From Candidatus Photodesmus blepharonis (lineage in GTDB: Bacteria; Pseudomonadota; Gammaproteobacteria; Enterobacterales; Vibrionaceae): DNA of 32,826 bases. Positions within the stretch are counted from its first letter, which is position 1; the number at the start of each line of letters is the position of its first letter. Both the position numbers and the translations under genes were made by a program. The DNA lies in the NCBI RefSeq assembly GCF_000731795.2, contig NZ_JGVK01000028.1, positions 1 through 32,826 on the forward strand, given 5' to 3'. Below, piece after piece: positions 26,649 to 32,826 of this stretch. A model generated the notes under the pieces. That model was given only the letters and a program-made list of their open reading frames with translations, had not been told where the DNA came from and ran no database searches.

Positions 26649-26982
26649 GATGAATGAACTCTGTTCGCACTATTTAAAAGATATATATTCACAATATAAC
26701 TGCTCAATCCGAGACTATAGAAAAACCTCCAATAACATTCAAGTTTTCTCAAGGTATTAGTTATTAAATTAGAGATTCAAAACGTAGGTTGTGGGATAAA
26801 TTGATGTTAAAATCATTTTTAATTTTATAAAATGCCTTCTTTGGTCATTAATCGAAATGTTAGAATTCTGCATATGATTTTGAGTAAGAGCGCTGTATTT
26901 TGATCATGAAAATAAGATTAGATGATACTTTAACAATTTTTGGATTATGGCAATTTATAAACTGCTTGGAGAGTTACTTTAC
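26649..26982. other. divergent intergenic region zapA / ubiH
   Basis: A 334-bp AT-rich region that must contain promoters for zapA (minus) and ubiH (plus). A TTGATG at about 26801 followed some 18-19 bp later by TATAAA is a possible ubiH promoter, not firm. No trace of ygfB, pepP or 6S RNA was recognised. Confidence 0.4.
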
Positions 26983-28164
26983 ATGAAGCGATTTGATGTA
27001 GTTGTTGTTGGCGCTGGAATGATTGGTACAACATTAGCCTTAATGCTCAATCAGTTAAGCAGAGGTAAATTATCTCTCGCGGTTATTGAGTCCATTCAAA
27101 GTGATCGGCGATTTTCCTTAGATCTTGATTCTCGTTTTATTGCTCTTTCGTACGGTACTTTAGGGATTTTAAAAAGGTTTCAACTTTGGCAACCAATAAG
27201 TTCTATGATAACACCAATCAATTATGTGCATGTTTCTGATCGTTCTCATCCTGGTTCAATGAATATTTGTGTTAATGAGCTTAATTTGGATGTTTTAGGT
27301 TGTGTAATCAATCTTACTGATGTAGCCAGAACTTACGACAATTTACTAAAAAAAGCTTATAACGTGCAGTTGTTTTGTCCAGAGTCGGTTGTTGAAATAA
27401 AGCAAACAAGGAAGCACTCTAACATCAGTTTACTCAGTGGTGAAAAGTTGCAATCGAAATTATTGGTTGGTGCTGATGGTACTGCTTCTATCTGTTGTAA
27501 GCAAATTGGTTTAGAATTTAAAGAGCATGATTTTAAACAGGTAGCGGTGGTAGCGAATATTATTACTAGTAAGTCGCATGAAGGTAGAGCTTTTGAGCGT
27601 TTCACGCAGTCTGGTTCGGTTGCTTTGCTGCCTATCAAAGGTAATTGTTTCTCTTTAGTTTGGTGTTTGTCATCCCGATTAGCAGAAAAAGTAATGTCTT
27701 ATGATGATGAAAATTTTCTGAATGAGTTGCAAAAAGAATTTAGTTGGTATTTAGGCAAATTATTGAAAGTTGGAAAACGGATTTCCTATCCTCTATTGCT
27801 ACGATATCGAAAGAGAAATATTGCTCATCGTTTTGTAGTTGTAGGCAACGCTGCTCAAACATTGCACCCCATTGTAGGACAGGGTTTTAATTTAGGTATT
27901 CGTGATATCGCCAGTTTAGCCGAAGAGGTAGTAGCTTCAGCACCTAGTGGTATAGGGAGCTATGATACTTTGGTTGCGTTTAAAAATCGTCGAAATTTAG
28001 ATAGAGATAGGACAATCCGATTGACTTCGGGTTTGGTGCATTTGTTTTCAAATGATTGCTTGCTTAAAAAAATTGGAAGAAATTTGGGTTTGTTTGCTAT
28101 GGATAATATGTTTATTCTCAAAGTTCCTTTATTGCGTCACACATTAGGTATAATCAGACATTAA
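26983..28164 (+). CDS. ubiH: 2-octaprenyl-6-methoxyphenol hydroxylase
   Basis: A 393-aa FAD monooxygenase of aerobic ubiquinone synthesis. The FAD dinucleotide fold VVGAGMIGTTLALML is at the N-terminus, SRFIALSYGT follows, the GADGTAS motif lies near residue 165, and the C-terminal FAD motif reads VVGNAAQTLHPIVGQGFNLGIRD, with the Asn and Gln typical of UbiH rather than UbiI. The ATG at 26983 has GGAGAG about 9 nt upstream and gives the normal length; an ATG at 26947 would add 12 residues without a good site. ubiI follows 25 bp later, as in Vibrio and E. coli. Confidence 0.95.
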   Translation: MKRFDVVVVGAGMIGTTLALMLNQLSRGKLSLAVIESIQSDRRFSLDLDSRFIALSYGTLGILKRFQLWQPISSMITPINYVHVSDRSHPGSMNICVNELNLDVLGCVINLTDVARTYDNLLKKAYNVQLFCPESVVEIKQTRKHSNISLLSGEKLQSKLLVGADGTASICCKQIGLEFKEHDFKQVAVVANIITSKSHEGRAFERFTQSGSVALLPIKGNCFSLVWCLSSRLAEKVMSYDDENFLNELQKEFSWYLGKLLKVGKRISYPLLLRYRKRNIAHRFVVVGNAAQTLHPIVGQGFNLGIRDIASLAEEVVASAPSGIGSYDTLVAFKNRRNLDRDRTIRLTSGLVHLFSNDCLLKKIGRNLGLFAMDNMFILKVPLLRHTLGIIRH

Positions 28165-28189
28165 ATTTCGTTTAAGAGGAAAAATCATA

Positions 28190-29419
28190 ATGATTCAACG
28201 CATTGATATCGCTGTTGTTGGTAGTGGTATAGTGGGTTTGGCATTGTCAGCTGCACTCAAGCATTCAAGCCTTCAGGTCGCAGTTATTGAAAAAAAGAAA
28301 ACAGAAGGTACAGTTGATGAACTATGTGATGTTCGGGTATCTATACTTAATCATTCTAGCGAAACTATTTTGAAAAATTTAGGTGTGTGGTGGCGTATTG
28401 CTCAGAATTGTATTTCTTCATATTCTTCAATGGAAATATGGGAACAAGATAGTTTTGCCTCTATTGGATTTAGTGCTGATGCATTGCTTCAGAACAGTAT
28501 GGGTCGTATAGTAGAAAATAGAGTTATTCAAGTTGCTTTGCTTGAACACGTTAAACAACAATCCAACGTTTTTCTTTTAACGCCGGCAACATGTTCTAAG
28601 ATGATTATTGGTCAGAACGAAGTATGGATTACGTTAGATAATGGTGAGATGCTTGCAACTAAATTAGTAATAGGAGCTGATGGTGCTAATTCTTGGGTAC
28701 GTGATCAGTTGGAAATTCCATTGACATATTGGGACTATGGTTACAGTACTATTACAGCGAATGTTTTTACTCAAGATAGACACCAGGCTATAGTTCGTCA
28801 AATATTTACGCAGCAGGGTTCCTTAGCGTTTTTGCCTATGTCGGATGAGTATACAAGTTCTATCATTTGGTCGATAGAATCCGGATATGCGGAGGAATTG
28901 GTCTGCATGTCTGAAAGCGAGTTTAACAAGTACTTAACTGCAGAGTTTGATAATCGTCTAGGCCTATGTCAAGTAATGGGTAAACGTCTGCTTTTTCCAC
29001 TAAAGATGCATTATTCCAGAGATTTTGCGGTCAATCGTGCGGTATTAGTAGGGGATGCTGCTCATACTATGAATTCACTTCTAGGTCAGGAAGGAAATAT
29101 TGGTTTATTGGGAGCTGCTAGCTTAGCTCAGGAGATTTTGGCGTTCTGGGAAAGAGGAGAAGATTTTGGGAGTAAACGAAATTTACGCAATTATGAGCGC
29201 TGGAGAAAGACGGAGGCTATAAAAGTGATTATTATGATGCAAGGTTTGAAGTATTTATTTGATGGGGATAATTCCACAAAGAGATTTGTTAGAGGTATGG
29301 GTATGAGATTTATTGATCAGTTACCTTATTTAAAAGATGGTTTTATAAAACGAGCTTTAGGATTGAAAGGTAACCTTCCCAACTTGGCAAAAAGAAATTT
29401 CGGTAATAATGTCATTTGA
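28190..29419 (+). CDS. ubiI: UbiI-type ubiquinone biosynthesis FAD hydroxylase
   Basis: A 409-aa FAD monooxygenase (formerly VisC) that adds the C5 hydroxyl during aerobic ubiquinone synthesis. The N-terminal AVVGSGIVGLALSAAL fold, the R....NRVIQVALLEH block and GADGANSWVR are intact. The third motif is unusual: the family GDAAHTINPLAGQGVNLG reads GDAAHTMNSLLGQEGNIG here, and the Asp that follows in most members is Gly (LLGAAS). AGAGGA precedes the ATG at 28190. It is the second gene of the ubiH-ubiI operon and is followed by a terminator at 29438-29470. Confidence 0.93.
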   Translation: MIQRIDIAVVGSGIVGLALSAALKHSSLQVAVIEKKKTEGTVDELCDVRVSILNHSSETILKNLGVWWRIAQNCISSYSSMEIWEQDSFASIGFSADALLQNSMGRIVENRVIQVALLEHVKQQSNVFLLTPATCSKMIIGQNEVWITLDNGEMLATKLVIGADGANSWVRDQLEIPLTYWDYGYSTITANVFTQDRHQAIVRQIFTQQGSLAFLPMSDEYTSSIIWSIESGYAEELVCMSESEFNKYLTAEFDNRLGLCQVMGKRLLFPLKMHYSRDFAVNRAVLVGDAAHTMNSLLGQEGNIGLLGAASLAQEILAFWERGEDFGSKRNLRNYERWRKTEAIKVIIMMQGLKYLFDGDNSTKRFVRGMGMRFIDQLPYLKDGFIKRALGLKGNLPNLAKRNFGNNVI

Positions 29420-29437
29420 CAATACACGCCGTTACAA

Positions 29438-29470
29438 CACTACTGATGCAAGTAGTGGGGTTTTTGTTTT
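29438..29470 (+). terminator. Rho-independent terminator after ubiI
   Basis: A 7-bp perfect stem (29438-29444 with 29451-29457), loop GATGCA, then GGG and a T-rich tail TTTTTGTTTT. It ends the ubiH-ubiI transcript before the convergent ygfZ. Confidence 0.85.
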
Positions 29471-29510
29471 GTCATTATGTCAGATGGCTGGTTGTAACAT
29501 AGGTTTTAAA

Positions 29511-30473
29511 TTAAGTATAGTAAGGCGATGGAGTGATATGCCAAATGTGGTTAGGCTGTTCAGTTAACCGAAACTTGTTATTTTCTTCAAGTTTTTTAGA
29601 TGTGACTAATAAGCCAATTGCATGGTTGTCTGCAAATTGGTAGCTTTCTAAAAGTTGACCTGCATTACGCCAATTTTTACCTACTGCACGATCTAAGGTA
29701 GTGTCTCTTTGTTTACTTAATGGTCGTTCTGTAGTACCTCTAACAATGAACATTGCCCGCTTATTTACACCACGATATTTGGCTTTAGCAATTGCTTCTT
29801 GCCCTGCGTAACAACCTTTGGTGAAGCTAATTCCATTCAATAAGTCTAAATTTATTTCCTGAGGGGTATAGGTGTTTTGTTGATTTTTTTTTATAATAGG
29901 GAGCCCTGATTCAATATCAAAACGTGTCCAAATTGATTCCGTAGCTTTAACGCAATTGGTACCAGAAAGCAATGATGAAGCTGACGCTTCATCTAGTAAC
30001 AATAACCAGCGTTCATCATCTATTTTTATGCCTGTTCCTCCTTTAATCATCCTAACACTAGTACGATCTTGAGAAATAGAATCAATAAATTCTTGGGCTT
30101 GTTTACCGATAACTCCTAGAGCAACGTCTGTGCTTTGCTTTATTTGCAGTTTATAGAAAATAGAATATTTGCGCATTTCTTTCAATGTAGTTTCAATTGC
30201 TGATATAGGTTGAAACATTGCGTAACCATCATTATGATAAAATAAACGAAACACGCTCCATACTTTACCTTTTGCATTGCAATATGCCCCCAATGTTGAT
30301 TCGCTATCTTTTAAACTTAATATGTCACAAGTAATTTGTCCTTGCAGATACGATTTTTTGTTGCTGCCAACAACGGTTACCAAACCCCAAGAGAGAAGAT
30401 AGCTAACAATCAGTGGTGAAAGCTCGCTCTTTGTCGTAATTGCTAGCGGATAAAATGTGTTTTTCCAGTCCAT
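29511..30473 (-). CDS. ygfZ: tRNA-modifying / Fe-S cluster assembly protein YgfZ
   Basis: A 320-aa folate-binding protein related to the glycine-cleavage T protein (E. coli 326 aa). It helps make or repair certain [4Fe-4S] proteins such as the tRNA methylthiotransferase MiaB. The family signature KGCYAGQEAIAKAKYRG with its key cysteine is at about residue 210. LQGQITCDI and the C-terminal AGQLLESY-type barrel also agree. AGG lies 9 nt before the ATG at 30473. It is divergent from sdhE, the conserved arrangement in Vibrio and Enterobacteria. Confidence 0.94.
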   Translation of the reverse strand: MDWKNTFYPLAITTKSELSPLIVSYLLSWGLVTVVGSNKKSYLQGQITCDILSLKDSESTLGAYCNAKGKVWSVFRLFYHNDGYAMFQPISAIETTLKEMRKYSIFYKLQIKQSTDVALGVIGKQAQEFIDSISQDRTSVRMIKGGTGIKIDDERWLLLLDEASASSLLSGTNCVKATESIWTRFDIESGLPIIKKNQQNTYTPQEINLDLLNGISFTKGCYAGQEAIAKAKYRGVNKRAMFIVRGTTERPLSKQRDTTLDRAVGKNWRNAGQLLESYQFADNHAIGLLVTSKKLEENNKFRLTEQPNHIWHITPSPYYT

Positions 30474-30640
30474 AAGTGACTACCTAATCATATTAAGGAT
30501 AAAACCTGTGTTTATGCTAGACTTCCTGAAGTCTAAACATGCACTTCTTTTGATTATTTTTTGAATATAGATCTCAATCAATGTATAATTATGATCGAGT
30601 TGGAGTAAATGGAAAGATACTAGAATTGTCAGAGGATAGG

Positions 30641-30901
30641 ATGTATAACGCAAAGGAAAAAGCTCGCATTAAGTGGGCATGTCGTCGCGGTATGCTCGAA
30701 CTTGATGTACTGATCATGCCGTTTTTCGAAGAGTGTTTTGAGAACTTGGAGAATGATGAGAAACGAAATTTTATTTCCTTGCTACAGTGCGCTGATCCCG
30801 ACTTGTTTACTTGGATTGTGAGATATGATCGCAGTAAAAATTGCAGTTATGCTTCGATCGTAGATAAAATTGTCAAGTATAATCTGAGCAAAATACCCTA
30901 A
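30641..30901 (+). CDS. sdhE: succinate dehydrogenase flavinylation factor SdhE
   Basis: An 86-aa assembly factor that promotes covalent FAD attachment to SdhA/FrdA. The RGxxE motif that is essential in the family is present as WACRRGMLELD. IMPFFEECF and CADPDLFTWI match Vibrio SdhE. I chose the ATG at 30641 because it has GAGG just upstream and gives the family length (MYNAKEKARIKW). An in-frame ATG at 30581 would add 20 unrelated residues. The usual next gene, ygfX, is absent. Convergent nadB follows after 34 bp. Confidence 0.95.
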   Translation: MYNAKEKARIKWACRRGMLELDVLIMPFFEECFENLENDEKRNFISLLQCADPDLFTWIVRYDRSKNCSYASIVDKIVKYNLSKIP

Positions 30902-30935
30902 ATTCAATGTGAGAACACTAAACAAAATTAATATT

Positions 30936-32552
30936 TTAAAATCTTTCTTTTTTTGGTACTAGAATAGTAGGCCCGCTATTTTCTGATAGTTTTGGATAAT
31001 CGAGCGTATAGTGCAGTCCTCGACTTTCTTTACGTTGCATGGCGCAAAGGACCATAAGTTCAGCTACCTGAAGTAAATTGCGTAATTCAAGCAAATTGTT
31101 CGATACTTGGAAATAGCTATAATACTCATGGATTTCTTGTTGAAGGAGCCGAATTCGCCGTAGTGCACGCTCGAGACGTTTATTGGTGCGAACAATGCCC
31201 ATATAGTCCCACATGAATAGGCGAAGTTCATGCCAATTATGTTGTATGACGACTTCCTCATCTGAATAACTTACTTGGCTTTCATCCCATTGGGGTAATC
31301 TTGCTGGTAGCTTTATTTCTCGTAGCTTACTGATAATATCTTTTGACGCAGACCAAGCGAAAACTACGCATTCAAGCAGGGAATTAGAGGCTATTCTATT
31401 TGCACCGTGTAGTCCAGTGTAACTAACTTCTCCAATAGCATATAGTTGAGCTAAATCAGTCTGACCTTGTTGGTTAACCATCACGCCACCACAAGTATAA
31501 TGTGCAGCTGGAACAATAGGTATGGGTTCTTTAGTCATATCAATACAGAGATTTTGGAGATATGCACAAATAGTTGGAAAATACTTTTCGATAAAATTAG
31601 CGGATTTATGGCTAATATCTAAGTACATGCAGTCTTCGCCTAAACGTTTCATTTCAAAATCAATAGCACGAGCTACTATATCTCTGGGTGCCAATTCAGC
31701 ACGTTCATCGAAATCTTGCATAAAACGCGTGCCATCTCGACGCTTTAAATAGGCTCCTTCCCCTCGTAATGCTTCGGTTAATAAAAAGTTTCTCGCTTTA
31801 GGATGGAATAAGCAAGTTGGATGAAATTGGTTGAATTCTAAATTAGCTACTCGACAGCCTGCACGCCATGCCATGGCAATACCATCACCTGAAGAAACAT
31901 CAGGATTTGAGGTATATTGGTATACTTTCGACGCACCACCAGTCGCCAATACAACAAACTTTGTACAAATACTCTCTACGTATTTATCACTGCGATTCCA
32001 AACATATGCGCCAATAACTTTGTTTTTTTTTCCACCTATTTTATCTTCGGTAATGAGATCGAGTGTATTACGTCGTTCTAATATGGTGATGTTTGGATGA
32101 TTATGGGCATTATTTTGGAGAGAGGTTTGTATTGCTATACCTGTAGCATCAGCTGTATGTAGAATTCTACGGTGACTATGTCCACCTTCTTGTGTGAGGT
32201 GATAACGGGGCGACTCATCACTATCATTTTCTTCACGATCAAAGGGCACTCCAGAATCAATCAGCCACTGAACACATCTTTTTGCATTATTAGCAATAAA
32301 TTCTACAACGTTTTTATCACAAATACCAGCCCCAGCAACTTGTGTGTCTTGGACATGAGAGCTGATGCTGTCTGATTCATCAAATACTGCAGCAATCCCT
32401 CCCTGTGCATAATAGGTTGCTCCTTCGTTGAGTTGTCCTTTACTTAATACAATCACCTGGCTATGTTCGGCGACGCGTAAAGCTAGCGATAAGCCAGCCG
32501 CTCCGCTACCTATTACTAATATATCGCACTGATATTCACGCTTTATATTCAT
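30936..32552 (-). CDS. nadB: L-aspartate oxidase (quinolinate synthase subunit B)
   Basis: A 538-aa FAD enzyme that oxidises aspartate to iminoaspartate, the first step of NAD synthesis, with NadA acting next. The N-terminal fold [18 protein letters not shown], the [10 protein letters not shown] block, [24 protein letters not shown] and HYTCGGVMV are all intact and closely follow Vibrio. I chose the ATG at 32552 ([13 protein letters not shown]); a GTG at 32597 would add 15 residues not seen in relatives. In Vibrio nadB lies near rpoE, which would be to the right of the window. Confidence 0.96.
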   Translation of the reverse strand: MNIKREYQCDILVIGSGAAGLSLALRVAEHSQVIVLSKGQLNEGATYYAQGGIAAVFDESDSISSHVQDTQVAGAGICDKNVVEFIANNAKRCVQWLIDSGVPFDREENDSDESPRYHLTQEGGHSHRRILHTADATGIAIQTSLQNNAHNHPNITILERRNTLDLITEDKIGGKKNKVIGAYVWNRSDKYVESICTKFVVLATGGASKVYQYTSNPDVSSGDGIAMAWRAGCRVANLEFNQFHPTCLFHPKARNFLLTEALRGEGAYLKRRDGTRFMQDFDERAELAPRDIVARAIDFEMKRLGEDCMYLDISHKSANFIEKYFPTICAYLQNLCIDMTKEPIPIVPAAHYTCGGVMVNQQGQTDLAQLYAIGEVSYTGLHGANRIASNSLLECVVFAWSASKDIISKLREIKLPARLPQWDESQVSYSDEEVVIQHNWHELRLFMWDYMGIVRTNKRLERALRRIRLLQQEIHEYYSYFQVSNNLLELRNLLQVAELMVLCAMQRKESRGLHYTLDYPKLSENSGPTILVPKKERF

Positions 32553-32597
32553 AAAAGTCTTTAAATCCTGAGTAATAATCTGAATTATGTTATTCAC

Positions 32598-32826
32598 TTT
32601 AATGAAGTTCGCTTTTACCTGTTACATAATACGTACCTTTGTTTTATTTTGGAAGAGGCATTTTATTTTTGCTTTTGTGTACTTCAATAATCGATGCTAC
32701 ATATTATATGCTTTATACAAAGATCAATTGTTTTAGATTTTTTATGGATTCATTTAATGTTGTTTAAAAATTACAGCAGAGTAATATTGGATTGTAATTT
32801 CGTACAATTGGTCATAAATACTAAAA
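32598..32826. other. right-edge region without a recognised gene
   Basis: A 229-bp AT-rich stretch upstream of nadB running to the window end. It probably contains the nadB promoter and perhaps that of a divergent gene beyond the edge (rpoE in Vibrio). No promoter, RNA or reading frame could be supported. Confidence 0.4.

Noticed and set aside
32590-32640. Sigma-E type promoter (GAACTT on the minus strand) upstream of nadB
   Set aside because: The only -10-like partner is about 21 bp away, outside the normal spacing.
1-32826. Insertion sequences, prophage, CRISPR, toxin-antitoxin or defence genes
   Set aside because: No transposase, integrase, repeat-spacer array or defence-family motif was recognised. 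This also argues against a transposon-rich, recently host-restricted genome.

Overview
The window looks like an AT-rich, reduced genome from the family Vibrionaceae. Nearly every protein reads as an orthologue of a Vibrio protein, and the thymidylate synthase is the longer Vibrio type rather than the E. coli type. Many genes that normally sit between these neighbours in Vibrio or E. coli are absent: ptsP, ileS, fkpB, ssrS, ygfB/pepP, ygfX, rimI, and probably aroF and serA. Tyrosine biosynthesis is broken, because TyrA is cut down to its chorismate mutase domain. I see no insertion sequences, prophage or CRISPR. Together this suggests a long-established, streamlined host-dependent Vibrionaceae symbiont, for example of the flashlight-fish 'Candidatus Photodesmus' kind. 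The family call is strong. The genus call is inference from memory.

Layout. (1) 33-8203: tRNA-Val(UAC) and pdxH. Convergent to them are two tandem secreted coiled-coil/PEGA paralogues, one carrying a SUMF1-like domain. Then comes an operon of popT (C55-P flippase), an unknown secreted protein, SCO1 and PCuAC copper chaperones, closed by a strong terminator, and then sstT. (2) 8347-16963, all minus strand: lysS, prfB (with its programmed +1 frameshift), brnQ, prfC, a DEDDh exonuclease, holD, mutH. (3) 17135-24550, mostly plus: rppH, lgt, thyA, (rpsT minus), murJ, ribF, lspA, ispH and the truncated tyrA. (4) 24978-32552: rpiA, fthC and zapA on the minus strand; ubiH-ubiI plus; ygfZ minus; sdhE plus; nadB minus. 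The gaps near 8.2-8.35 kb and 24.55-24.98 kb look like junctions between blocks that lie far apart in free-living Vibrio.

Functionally the window keeps cell-envelope building (PopT, MurJ, Lgt, LspA, IspH), respiration (SCO1/PCuAC, UbiH/UbiI, SdhE, YgfZ), cofactors (PdxH, RibF, FthC, NadB, ThyA), translation (LysRS, RF2, RF3, S20), replication and repair (HolD, MutH, exonuclease), and amino-acid import (SstT, BrnQ) in place of synthesis. I found no clear undescribed defence or mobile system. The least explained elements are the PEGA/SUMF1 pair, the unknown gene beside the copper chaperones, and a structured sequence in the 24.6 kb gap.
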